DNA of 20,672 nt from Bacillus sp. ISL-7 (GCF_018613065.1 NZ_JAGGQW010000038.1:1-20672); one strand, 5' to 3'. Positions 1 to 7,140 are shown, counted from the first letter of the stretch. Numbers and translations: made by a program. The notes: generated from the letters alone by a model not told the origin.

Positions 1-1
1 T

Positions 2-271
2 CAAAAGAATACTGGGGATATATTGAACGAAATATATAAAAACAAAGAATTACAGGACAAGATTCAAACATTAGATTATCTTTTTAAAAATTGCATGCCG
101 GAATTTCCTGAGGGTACGGTAAGTGTATGGCTACAGGGAGGCAAAACTTTAACGGATGGCGTACAAAAAACTGTCAACATCATACGCAATCATCCGCTGC
201 TGCCGTCACATGTTAAGGTCCAAGAATTATATATTGATCAGGGGAATGAAAAGCTATCAGAAATTTTCTAA
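2..271 (+). CDS. C-terminal part of a probable beta-carbonic anhydrase (partial at window edge)
   Basis: The reading frame is open from the first bases of the window to a TAA at 269-271, so the N-terminus lies outside. A TTG at position 23 exists, but nothing marks it as a start and the frame continues upstream of it. The visible end contains the motif RNHPLLPSHVKV followed by an ID near the C-terminus. In beta-carbonic anhydrases the last helix and strand read much like this (a 'V..IRNHPLIP..V.V.GL.ID..TG.L' pattern). The active-site zinc ligands (Cys, His, Cys) would be upstream and cannot be checked. The assignment rests only on the tail and is moderate. If correct, the enzyme interconverts CO2 and bicarbonate in the cytoplasm. 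A hairpin terminator follows within 35 bases. Confidence 0.5.
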   Translation, partial: QKNTGDILNEIYKNKELQDKIQTLDYLFKNCMPEFPEGTVSVWLQGGKTLTDGVQKTVNIIRNHPLLPSHVKVQELYIDQGNEKLSEIF

Positions 272-303
272 GAAACTATTGCCAATGTATATAATGAAAT
301 AAA

Positions 304-342
304 AGTCTTAATTCCTCCAATTATAGGGATTAAGATTTTTTG
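304..342 (+). terminator. Rho-independent terminator after the carbonic-anhydrase-like gene
   Basis: An 11-bp stem (TCTTAATTCCT at 306-316 against AGGGATTAAGA at 325-335, one G-T pair) with an 8-base loop is followed by six T residues. It lies 33 bases past the upstream stop codon. Confidence 0.75.
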
Positions 343-439
343 TTTTGTATTTTAATTATTGTTACAGTAATTAAACTATTATTGAAATTATTTTGATAGC
401 CGCTGCTCATATATTCTGTATCTTCTAACTTATGTGAAT

Positions 440-540
440 GGAGAGGTGAGCATGATAGCCTCGATGGGCGGAGCCAGTCATTGATAATGCTGGCAAAGTC
501 GGATATTCCTTTCTTAGCGTACAGGAATCCGGCTTTGTTT
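440..540. repeat. Structured non-coding element (consecutive stem-loops)
   Basis: Two strong hairpins are adjacent. GCCAG/CTGGC at 473-477 and 490-494 encloses CATT/AATG. CAAAGTCGGATATTCCT at 494-510 pairs with AGGAATCCGGCTTTG at 523-537. A weaker GAGG/CCTC pairing at 443-462 precedes them. A nine-base word CTTAGCGTA inside the second loop recurs at about 553-561. No convincing reading frame crosses the block. It resembles the mobile structured repeats (bcr type) of B. cereus-group genomes, but no family sequence could be compared here. It could also be a small RNA. Confidence 0.45.
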
Positions 541-606
541 TGTAACAAGTAGGCTTAGCGTATAAAATCCGCATTTATCTTAACTATGAAAATCAGGAGT
601 ATTTAA

Positions 607-867
607 AGTATTCAAAAACGAAAAATTGAGTGAAAACTTACTTTGAATACTTGATATCTTAACTCAGTAACAAATGTATTCAACGTATTCAATGTAGTGA
701 TGTCTTGACACTGCGAAAACAGCGAATAGCTTTGTCTAGAAAACAATTTTCTAAATGAAGAAATTACACGTTTACGGGAATACACTAATACACTTAATAT
801 CGATTTACCAAACTTTACTTCGAAATTAGACTTTCTATTCAGGGATACTCTTGAAGAGGTATGGTAA
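607..867 (+). pseudogene. Remnant of an unidentified coding sequence
   Basis: Two overlapping frames look like one disrupted protein. The first gives DVLTLRKQRIALSRKQF at about 700-752. The second continues as NEEITRLREYTNTLNIDLPN and runs to a TAA at 865-867. Removing one T from the TTTT run near 747-750 would join them. The result is a charged, helix-rich C-terminal segment without a recognisable family. No start codon or ribosome-binding site is preserved. The region from 543 to 600 and the rest of the interval to 977 show nothing else except the short repeat at 878-933. Confidence 0.3.
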
Positions 868-877
868 TGATTATCTT

Positions 878-933
878 GATCTTCCGCAATCGGGCGCTTT
901 TCTGAAATAAGGAAAGCGTCTTTCTTCATGATA
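878..933. repeat. Dispersed short repeat, copy 1
   Basis: GATCTTCCgCAATcGGGCGC followed by TTTTCTGAAATAAGGAAAGCG and a T-rich tail. The same word order recurs at 2378-2440, and part of it recurs in inverted orientation at 7140-7205. CGCTTT and AAAGCG can pair, so it can form a hairpin followed by T residues and may also act as a terminator. Repeats of this wording are frequent in intergenic DNA of the B. cereus group. Confidence 0.55.
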
Positions 934-1094
934 AGGGCCAGATTGTTAAGGAACGTTTTCAGTAAAATTGGATACTTATGTTGAAATATAGAGTGGAGAT
1001 TGTGAATGATTTCACGGGACAGGTTAGTGGAATAAATTCCTTTATATCGAATCCAAATAATGGTATATTAATGTCAATATTGGAGGTGTTTTTT

Positions 1095-1541
1095 ATGAAT
1101 GCTTTGCAAGAAGTTTTAGAAAAATGCAAATTTAAATATGAAATAATTGAGCATGAAAAACCAATACTTTCTAGAGAAGATGGGAAAGGATATTTTGGAA
1201 TTGAGGTTGGGCAAACAGCACCTACATTGATACTAAAAGCCGATAAAGGATTCTTTGGTTTTATTGTATCTGGAAATCGTGACAGACTTGAGTTCGAGAA
1301 AATAGCTGAAATTATAGGGTGTACAAAAGTAAAATTAGCATCTCCAAAGGAAGTTCAAAAAGTAACAGGTTTTGAGGTAGGAAGTGTTCGTATGGTCGGA
1401 CTTGATTTACCGTGTGTGCTAGACAAAGGACTTTTCAACTATGATTTTGTTTACGGAGGAACTGGACAACCAACATTCACCTTAAAAATTGAACCACAAG
1501 CATTAAATCAATTAAATAAAGTGATAGCAACATTCGATTAA
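1095..1541 (+). CDS. YbaK/EbsC-family (ProX-like) aminoacyl-tRNA deacylase
   Basis: A 148-residue protein of the YbaK fold. Members hydrolyse mischarged aminoacyl-tRNAs in trans and act in the cytoplasm as translation quality control. The start is the ATG at 1095, preceded at seven bases by GGAGGTG (1082-1088). The frame is open upstream to 978 but no ribosome-binding site supports a longer product. The family pattern is visible in order: EHEKPI near residue 18, QTAPTLILKADKGFF (about 41-55) as the central strand with its conserved Lys, SGNRDRLEFEKIAEIIG (about 59-75), the signature KLASPKEVQKVTGFEVGSV (about 80-98), then GLDLP and a TFTLKIEP end. Length is typical for a stand-alone domain. 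Which amino acid is edited cannot be told. It stands alone, with a non-coding gap before the exporter gene. Confidence 0.85.
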   Translation: MNALQEVLEKCKFKYEIIEHEKPILSREDGKGYFGIEVGQTAPTLILKADKGFFGFIVSGNRDRLEFEKIAEIIGCTKVKLASPKEVQKVTGFEVGSVRMVGLDLPCVLDKGLFNYDFVYGGTGQPTFTLKIEPQALNQLNKVIATFD

Positions 1542-1704
1542 TATGAAATATTTCTTCTCATCTTCAATTAATGAGTGCAAAAATTGACCAAAGGAGTTGT
1601 TGAGGTAGCTCTTTTTCTTGTTTCACTAACGGTCAGATTAATTAAACAACTACCTTTTGCGGTAATATTATGATAATTAAATTTAATGGAGGGAGAGGGT
1701 TAAT

Positions 1705-2322
1705 ATGCATCACTATTATTTATTTGTAATAACAACCTTATTGATTGTACTTACCCCTGGTGCTGATACAGTATTAGTCACTAAAAATACACTCGTAAGG
1801 GGAAAAGGAGTAGGTTTTAAAACTGTTGGTGGTGTTTGTGCAGGGATTACAATTCATATAGCAATTGCGGTTCTTGGTTTATCTGCTATTATTGCTAACT
1901 CTGTTTTACTTTTTACAATGATTAAATATGCGGGAGCTGCGTTTCTTATTCTGATGGGGATATTTACACTTTTTTCAAAGAAGTTCAACTTAACCTCGGA
2001 CACCAACACTTCGGAGAAAACACCCAAAGGTTCCTATTTCTTGCAAGGAATGTTCTCGAATGTACTAAACCCTAAAGCCATTATTTTCTTTATGTCATTT
2101 TTACCTCAATTTATCGTACCTGGCGAGAACACTTTATTACAGATGATTATCATAGGAATAACACCAGTTTTAATAACATTAATATGGTTATTTTTCTATG
2201 TTAATTTGATTAATTACATTCGAGGATGGTTCAATAAACGATCATTTCTTTCTGCATTTCAACGATTAACAGGATTTATGTTGATAACCCTAGGAATAAA
2301 AATAGCTTTTGAAAAGAGATAA
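1705..2322 (+). CDS. LysE/RhtB-family amino acid or small-molecule exporter
   Basis: A 205-residue integral membrane protein of the LysE superfamily, which exports amino acids or related small molecules across the cytoplasmic membrane. The N-terminal helix carries the family signature LTPGADTVLV (about residues 16-25). It is followed by the typical Gly-rich second helix (GGVCAGITIHIAIAVLGLSA), a third hydrophobic segment (IKYAGAAFLILMGIF), a hydrophilic loop, then NVLNPKAIIFFMSFLPQF and two further helices, consistent with the usual six segments and full length. The ATG is preceded by the strong site GGAGGGAGAGGG (1688-1699). No regulator is adjacent. Substrate cannot be predicted. The dispersed repeat just downstream may serve as its terminator. 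Confidence 0.9.
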   Translation: MHHYYLFVITTLLIVLTPGADTVLVTKNTLVRGKGVGFKTVGGVCAGITIHIAIAVLGLSAIIANSVLLFTMIKYAGAAFLILMGIFTLFSKKFNLTSDTNTSEKTPKGSYFLQGMFSNVLNPKAIIFFMSFLPQFIVPGENTLLQMIIIGITPVLITLIWLFFYVNLINYIRGWFNKRSFLSAFQRLTGFMLITLGIKIAFEKR

Positions 2323-2377
2323 TTTCAGGTCATTTATTCAACTAACGGAGTGCTTACCTTCATTAAGAAACATAAAT

Positions 2378-2440
2378 GATCTTCCATAATAGGGCGCTTT
2401 TCCAGAACAAGGAAAGCCTCTTTTTAACGGAATAATGAAG
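2378..2440. repeat. Dispersed short repeat, copy 2
   Basis: GATCTTCCATAATAGGGCGC, then TTTTCC, a spacer, AGGAAAGCCTC and five T residues. It aligns base for base in layout with the copy at 878-933. Its position and hairpin potential suggest it ends the exporter transcript. The rest of the 2323-2559 gap has no supported gene. Confidence 0.55.
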
Positions 2441-2559
2441 GGTTTGTGGTTACAAAAATAGAAAATATTAGTAGCTCAATTAAAGGGCAGTTGGAACAAG
2501 GGTATTTATTAAGAATAAATATTTATAATAAAATGGTTTACAATATCTTTAATAACTTA

Positions 2560-2588
2560 TTGTCTTAGAGAATTTATATTGGTAAAAT
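2560..2588 (+). promoter_or_regulatory. Candidate sigma-A promoter of the metal-ATPase operon
   Basis: TTGTCT at 2560-2565 and TAAAAT at 2583-2588 are separated by exactly 17 bases, 26 bases before the ATG at 2615. No clear operator or regulator gene accompanies it. Confidence 0.5.
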
Positions 2589-2614
2589 ATTGAATTAAGT
2601 TGGTGGTATTTAAC

Positions 2615-2944
2615 ATGATTGGTAAAATAACAGAAAAAATAATGCTTAAACATGTGGAAAGAAAGCTAGGTAAATATGATATTAAGCTTATGCATTTTAT
2701 CCCTGGACGTATTCGCCTCCAATCCCCTATATGGAAACAGAACGTCTTATTAATAAATAAAATTATAGCAAAATTGAAAGAGCAGATTTTAGTGTATGAT
2801 GTACAGTTTACAGAATCAACAGGTAGCTTACTTATTAAATATGATGCCTCCTATGTAACCGATGTGAGGGAACTAGAATCATGGTTTTATATAGTAGATG
2901 AAGTTTATCAGAAAGAATTCACCATAAGGAGAGTTGAACAGTGA
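2615..2944 (+). CDS. HMA2-type domain protein (accessory protein 1 of the P-type ATPase operon)
   Basis: A 109-residue soluble protein with a single HMA2-like ferredoxin fold. The marker is HFIPGRIRLQ (about residues 27-36), followed by a helix and a TGSLLIKYD strand (about 73-81). The same order is found in the three larger proteins of this operon. The MxCxxC metal-binding motif of ordinary copper chaperones is absent, so a classical soft-metal chaperone role cannot be assumed. The ATG at 2615 is preferred over an in-frame TTG at 2600 because GGTGG sits eight bases before it. The stop overlaps the next start (GTGA), showing tight translational coupling. Function by context: a subunit, regulator or chaperone of the ATPase encoded at 3474-5597. 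No membrane segment is visible. Confidence 0.75.
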   Translation: MIGKITEKIMLKHVERKLGKYDIKLMHFIPGRIRLQSPIWKQNVLLINKIIAKLKEQILVYDVQFTESTGSLLIKYDASYVTDVRELESWFYIVDEVYQKEFTIRRVEQ

Positions 2945-3465
2945 TACCTACTATTGTAGGAATTGGAGCTTCTTTAATAGCACCTAAAATTATGTCCCAG
3001 TTCCGAGATCAAAAAATAAAAATACTACATGCTATGCCTGGTAGGATACGTTTACAATGCGATACTTGGAAACATCCTATTGTAGCAGAAGCTTTAAGTA
3101 AACACGTACAGAATCATCCTCTTATACTAACATCCAAAGCATCGGCCATAACCGGAAGCCTTATTATTCAATTTGTTGTGCCTCATATTAGTCAAGATGA
3201 ACTGGATGAAGTGATGACCAACATTGTACAAATTGCATCAGATGCTATCTTACATAAAAGTGCTGTGATGATAAGTGGTATGAAGAATACATTAGATTTT
3301 GTAGACAAAGGCATAAAAAAGCAAACCAATGGATTTGCTGATTTTGACAGTCTCTTTGTTTTATTTTTGTTAGGTAAAGGCATCCAATCCTTTGGTATTG
3401 CTCCTGCATTTTCAGCGAGTTTACTATATTGGTCATATACCATTATTAAGAATAAAGGGGAGTGA
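2941..3465 (+). CDS. HMA2-type domain protein with membrane segments (accessory protein 2)
   Basis: A 174-residue protein starting at a GTG that overlaps the upstream stop. Residues 1-20 are hydrophobic (IVGIGASLIAP) and may insert in or lie on the membrane. The HMA2 marker HAMPGRIRLQ follows at about 31-40, then TGSLIIQF near 78. Beyond residue 125 come two closely spaced hydrophobic stretches (LFVLFLLGKGIQSFGIAP and FSASLLYWSYTII), probably a membrane hairpin. No nucleotide-binding or phosphorylation motif is present. It looks like the HMA2 module of the ATPase with only a first pair of membrane helices. Its stop is embedded in the next gene's start region. It is probably a membrane partner of the pump; the ion is unknown. 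Confidence 0.7.
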   Translation: MIPTIVGIGASLIAPKIMSQFRDQKIKILHAMPGRIRLQCDTWKHPIVAEALSKHVQNHPLILTSKASAITGSLIIQFVVPHISQDELDEVMTNIVQIASDAILHKSAVMISGMKNTLDFVDKGIKKQTNGFADFDSLFVLFLLGKGIQSFGIAPAFSASLLYWSYTIIKNKGE

Positions 3466-3473
3466 CATATTGG

Positions 3474-5597
3474 ATGATAAATGGATTGCGAATTTCACAT
3501 TCTTTACCTGGTAGAACACGATTTCACTTATCAGGAGTTAAAAATCATAGTCTTATTGAATGTTACTTTCGCTCTTTTCCAGGCGTATATTCAGCTATTT
3601 ATACAAAGCTAACAGGAAGCGTTCTAGTTTATCATGACTTCACAACCTCTTCACAGAACCTAAAGAAATTTGCCTTATCTTCTTTAAAACAACAGCCTAA
3701 GAAGCAATGGTTGCCTTTTACATGGACACAAATGGCTCCCATCGTTGCTTGTACGGCTATGTTTGTTGCAAACTGGTATGTACAGAAAATTCCTCTGTCG
3801 TTCGCTTGGAAAACTGCTTTTCATTGGGGAGCGATGGTAACAGCTATTGTAACATCATCGGGAGTCATAAAAGATGGATTTTTCCATTTGTTTAAAGAGA
3901 AAAAAGCAAATGCCAATACGTTAACTGCAGCTTCTATCTTTGCTTCCCTATATATAGGAAACCCTGGTTCTGCCTTGGTTATTACCATCATGTCAACTAT
4001 TAGTGAATTACTGACAGAGTATACATCTCAACAAACAAAACAGTATATTCATTCTGTTTTAGAACTAGATACTCCATACGCTTGGAAAGTAAATGCGCAA
4101 GAAATTGAAGAAAAAGTTTTATTACAAGAGGTACAAGTAGGTGACCGGGTAGTTGTCTTTACTGGAGAAAAAATACCTATTGATGGAATTGTAATTGATG
4201 GACACGGTACAGTCGATGAGTCATCTATTACAGGTGAATATATGCCAAAGGAATTGAAAGAAAACGATTATGTTTATGCAGGTAGTGTTCTCCAAAGTGG
4301 TCATGTTAAGGTAATGGTAGAGAAGGTAGGAGAAGATACCGCACTTTCTCGGATTGTGAAACTATTAGAAGAAGCACAAGAAAAGAAGGCGCCAATTCAA
4401 AACATTGCAGATTCTCTAGCTGAAAAAATGGTACCTGTTTCATTTGGTTTAGCTTTATTGACATTTTTATTAACACATAATGTAAGTCGAGCGATGAATA
4501 TGCTCGTTATTGACTTTATCTGTGGAATTAAATTGTCTACAGCTACAGCACTTTATGCGTCTATTGGGAGAGCTGCGAAAGAAGGAGCTATTGTAAAAGG
4601 AAGTCATTACATTGAGGAAATGGCCAAAATAAATACAGTTATCCTAGATAAAACTGGTACGATTACAGAAGGAATGCCCGTAGTCCAACATGTTATTGCA
4701 TCTGAAGGATATCAAAGAGAAGATGTCATTCGTCTCGCTGCTATAGCAGAAAAAAATTCTTCACATCCTATTGCAGACGCTATTGTCAAACAAGCGAATG
4801 AATGGAACATTCAAGTTCCGATACGGGATAATGATGCAAAGGTTCATACAGTGGTTGGGAAAGGAATTTCTACATTTTTAGATGGCAAACAGATTGTAGT
4901 AGGAAGTCTTCGTTTTATGAATGAGTTAAAAATCAAAATGAATGAATTTCTACATAAGGTAGAGAAAGACGAAAATGTGATTTACGTAGCCTATGATCAG
5001 ACATTAGTAGGTGTAGTGAGTATTTTTGATAAAATTCGTTCCGGTATGCACCGTGCAGTTCGCCATCTACGTAAGCAAGGCATTGATGACATCATCATGC
5101 TGACAGGAGATAAGCGAACAGTAGCAAAAGAAATATCTCGACTCCTTCAGTTAAATTGGTATCATGCTGAGGCTCTTCCAGAAGAAAAAGCTAACTATGT
5201 AAAAAGGTATGGAAGAAGAGGTTCGGTTATGATGGTAGGCGATGGAGTAAATGATGCACCAGCACTGGCTCATGCTAATATAGGAGTTACGATGGGAGCA
5301 AAACGAACAGATATTGCATCAGAAGCCAGTGACATTATTGTTACATCGGATAATCCACAAATGCTTTCTGAGTTAGTAGGACTTTCTAAGAAAACAATGA
5401 ACATTATTAAACAGAACTTTATCGCAACGTTTGTGATCAATGGAATAGCTATCATATTTGGTGCTCTAGGTATCTTCTCCCCAATTGTTGGGGCAGCCAT
5501 TCATAATGCAGCAACAATCGGTGTAGTATTCAATAGTGCACGTATCTTATGGGTAGGAAGTGAATCGAATGAATCCCAAATTCTATATTCTGCATGA
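3474..5597 (+). CDS. CtpC-like P-type ATPase with N-terminal HMA2 domain
   Basis: An ATP-driven cation pump of the P1B group. In the frame counted from the GTG at 3462 it has 711 residues; the ATG at 3474 (residue 5) has better spacing from AAAGGGGAG and is preferred. Domains in order: HMA2 with HSLPGRTRF (about 13-21) and TGSVLVYHD; four membrane helices; actuator loop with SSITGE (254-259); helices 5-6; phosphorylation site DKTGTIT (Asp396); HP motif (435-436) diagnostic of P1B pumps; TGDK (548-551); GDGVNDAPA (593-601); two final helices ending in the HNA..GVV.NSARIL pattern. Overall wording is close to mycobacterial CtpC, a Zn/Mn-linked ATPase. Odd: the membrane CPC motif reads Phe-Ile-Cys (352-354) inside IDFICGIKLST, so the proline and first cysteine are missing. 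Ion specificity therefore cannot be inferred. Confidence 0.85.
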   Translation: MINGLRISHSLPGRTRFHLSGVKNHSLIECYFRSFPGVYSAIYTKLTGSVLVYHDFTTSSQNLKKFALSSLKQQPKKQWLPFTWTQMAPIVACTAMFVANWYVQKIPLSFAWKTAFHWGAMVTAIVTSSGVIKDGFFHLFKEKKANANTLTAASIFASLYIGNPGSALVITIMSTISELLTEYTSQQTKQYIHSVLELDTPYAWKVNAQEIEEKVLLQEVQVGDRVVVFTGEKIPIDGIVIDGHGTVDESSITGEYMPKELKENDYVYAGSVLQSGHVKVMVEKVGEDTALSRIVKLLEEAQEKKAPIQNIADSLAEKMVPVSFGLALLTFLLTHNVSRAMNMLVIDFICGIKLSTATALYASIGRAAKEGAIVKGSHYIEEMAKINTVILDKTGTITEGMPVVQHVIASEGYQREDVIRLAAIAEKNSSHPIADAIVKQANEWNIQVPIRDNDAKVHTVVGKGISTFLDGKQIVVGSLRFMNELKIKMNEFLHKVEKDENVIYVAYDQTLVGVVSIFDKIRSGMHRAVRHLRKQGIDDIIMLTGDKRTVAKEISRLLQLNWYHAEALPEEKANYVKRYGRRGSVMMVGDGVNDAPALAHANIGVTMGAKRTDIASEASDIIVTSDNPQMLSELVGLSKKTMNIIKQNFIATFVINGIAIIFGALGIFSPIVGAAIHNAATIGVVFNSARILWVGSESNESQILYSA

Positions 5598-6159
5598 TAT
5601 TCCTGGTCGTCTTCGATTACAGATTCCATCCTTACGAGACAGGATGAATTTTAAGGAAATTGAACAACTATTCTCTTCTCTTAAAGGAGTATCATTTGTC
5701 AGAATACAGCCACTTATTCATACAATGCTGATTGAATATGAATCATTAACTATCTCTCGTAATATCATTTGTCTATATGTGTCAATATTTTTTCAACAAA
5801 CAAGATTAGATCCATTGGATGATATTATGATTCATATGCATCCAGCAACCCGAAGTGACTGGTTGCGTGCATTATTTTCTGGTGGATTATTATTGTTAGC
5901 AGGCATAAGAAAGTCTTCTTTTCACAAGCCTGATATTTTGGTCTATGGAGCAGTTGCTGCTACCGGTTACACCGTACTTTCTCATGGAACGATAAATAAA
6001 ATCAGACATCCAGATGTATTGACAGGTATATTAAGTCTACTATCTCTAGGGTCTTCTAATATGCTCTATGTAGCAATGATTACATGGATTGTAAACGTAT
6101 TAGAGCTCTTACATGAAACAAGAAAGTTTCAAATACAAAGATTTCAACAGATAACCTAG
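5569..6159 (+). CDS. Truncated ATPase-like membrane protein: HMA2 domain plus four helices (accessory protein 3)
   Basis: About 196 residues from the ATG at 5569, which lies inside the end of the ATPase gene and eight bases after AGGAAG. An in-frame GTG at 5560 is the alternative. It begins with the HMA2 marker HDIPGRLRLQ (about 6-15). The remainder matches the first membrane half of CtpC-type ATPases, including the neighbour: a helix pair (LFSGGLLLLAGI, then ILVYGAVAATGYTVL), a short HPDVLT loop, and a further pair ending in ITWIVNVLELLHETR, which parallels ITIMSTISELLTEYT in the neighbouring ATPase. The actuator, phosphorylation and nucleotide domains are absent, so it cannot pump alone. 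It probably pairs with the ATPase, as a subunit or inhibitor. It arose either by partial duplication or by loss of the catalytic half. The frame is intact. Confidence 0.7.
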   Translation: MNPKFYILHDIPGRLRLQIPSLRDRMNFKEIEQLFSSLKGVSFVRIQPLIHTMLIEYESLTISRNIICLYVSIFFQQTRLDPLDDIMIHMHPATRSDWLRALFSGGLLLLAGIRKSSFHKPDILVYGAVAATGYTVLSHGTINKIRHPDVLTGILSLLSLGSSNMLYVAMITWIVNVLELLHETRKFQIQRFQQIT

Positions 6160-6221
6160 ATATTTATTCATACATAGCTGTATGAATTGATATATAACTA
6201 ACAAAATGGGGGAATAATACA

Positions 6222-6446
6222 ATGATTAATCGAGATTTTTTAATGGGTTTTGTATCAGGAACAGTTGTAGGAGCAGTAGGCTACCGTTTGTATGAGCAAA
6301 ACGGAGGTCAACTGCAACGCCTTGTCCAACCTAATCAACCATTCAGAGGAGCACAAGGAGCTAGTTCATATCAATCTTCTGTAGAAGAGTTGGTAGCACA
6401 AAAAGAACGTTTAGAAGACATGATTGCAGAAATGCAAATGAAATAA
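6222..6446 (+). CDS. Small single-helix membrane protein resembling PacL-type ATPase partners
   Basis: A 74-residue protein with RBS GGGGGA at about 6206-6211. After a short basic start, residues 6-22 form one Gly-rich helix (LMGFVSGTVVGAVGYRLY) with small residues spaced like a glycine zipper. A Gln/Pro-rich linker follows, then a Glu-rich C-terminal helix (about 49-74). Mycobacterial PacL proteins, which sit beside P1B ATPases such as CtpC and stabilise them in membrane patches, share this plan: an N-terminal small-residue helix followed by an acidic or Glu/Ala helix. The His/Asp metal-binding tail of PacL1 is not present here. The resemblance is in architecture and gene order, not proven homology. 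The protein could instead be a YtxH-like membrane protein. It is the last gene before the terminator. Confidence 0.65.
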   Translation: MINRDFLMGFVSGTVVGAVGYRLYEQNGGQLQRLVQPNQPFRGAQGASSYQSSVEELVAQKERLEDMIAEMQMK

Positions 6447-6461
6447 AAGTTGCACTCATCA

Positions 6462-6506
6462 AAAAAAGAATGAGAAACAGTCCCAGGCTGCTTCTCATTC
6501 TTTTTT
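6462..6506 (+). terminator. Strong terminator ending the ATPase operon
   Basis: A 15-bp perfect stem (6462-6476 against 6492-6506, core AAAGAATGAGAA / TTCTCATTCTTT) with a 15-base loop; the right arm ends in a T-run. It lies 16 bases past the last stop codon of the operon. Confidence 0.9.
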
Positions 6507-6681
6507 ATATAAATAATAGGGGAACACAATAAATAAAAGAAGCATGAATTCATTGACTGTACCTTAAAATATAGTTAGTTTGAATAGAGTTTCGACTTTG
6601 CTATAGACAAATATTTTCACCTAATATTAAAATGTTGCATGAAGGAAAACTTTATACTATCATACTTCAATAATGGAATCT

Positions 6682-6915
6682 AATCAACATAAAATCCATA
6701 AAATGGTATATATTTACTATAAATAACTAAAAAAATTTAATGTTAATAAAATATCACGAGTGTTGATTATCCAAAATTAGACAGAATCCTCCCGTAAAAA
6801 GGCAAGGTTTCTTTTAAAAACAGCGCCAATTCAGAGCTGTCAACTGTTGATTTGAAATAAAGTCACGATGTTTATAAAAAAGACGCAAAGTTTTGAATAA
6901 AAGTCGCGATGTTTT
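6682..6915. repeat. Transposon-end-like repeat cluster in a gene-free gap
   Basis: The 6507-7267 gap has no supported gene. Inside it, three related words recur at 20-21-base spacing: AGTCACGATGTTT (6861), AGACGCAAAGTTTT (6881) and AGTCGCGATGTTTT (6902). About 95 bases before the first lies TGTTGATTA (6761-6769), and its inverse TAATCAACA lies at 6681-6689. Arrays of 20-22-bp transposase-binding repeats behind a terminal TGT are typical of Tn7-like and related DDE transposon ends. No transposase of that class is in the window. This is an interpretation. Confidence 0.35.
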
Positions 6916-7010
6916 GCCTTTGGATATGTTTTTTTATTAAAGGTCAAGTAAATAATAATAAAACCCTATAACTAAACAATTTATTATAATGTCACACATC
7001 ATGTAGGGTA

Positions 7011-7063
7011 AAAAGGAAGGGTAGATGAACAGGGGAGTATACCTGCTTACATCTATCCTTTTT
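7011..7063. terminator. Candidate bidirectional terminator downstream of the hydrolase
   Basis: GGGTAGATG (7019-7027) pairs with CATCTATCC (7050-7058, one G-U pair) around a 22-base loop. T-rich runs follow on either strand (TTTTT at 7059-7063; AAAAAGG at 7010-7016 on the other side). It probably stops the leftward hydrolase transcript, though it is about 200 bases past the stop codon. Confidence 0.4.
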
Positions 7064-7140
7064 GTACAACATATGACCTCATTTACTACTACAATACCAA
7101 AGTGTTTACCGTAACAAATTATCATTTGTTTTTTCAACAA

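Noticed and set aside
612..929. A 105-codon minus-strand frame
   Set aside because: It overlaps a more convincing plus-strand remnant and begins inside the dispersed repeat, without a ribosome-binding site.
2446..2568. A 40-codon GTG-initiated frame before the ATPase operon
   Set aside because: Short, AT-rich, with only a weak AAGGG before it, and it runs into the operon's likely promoter. No family is recognisable.
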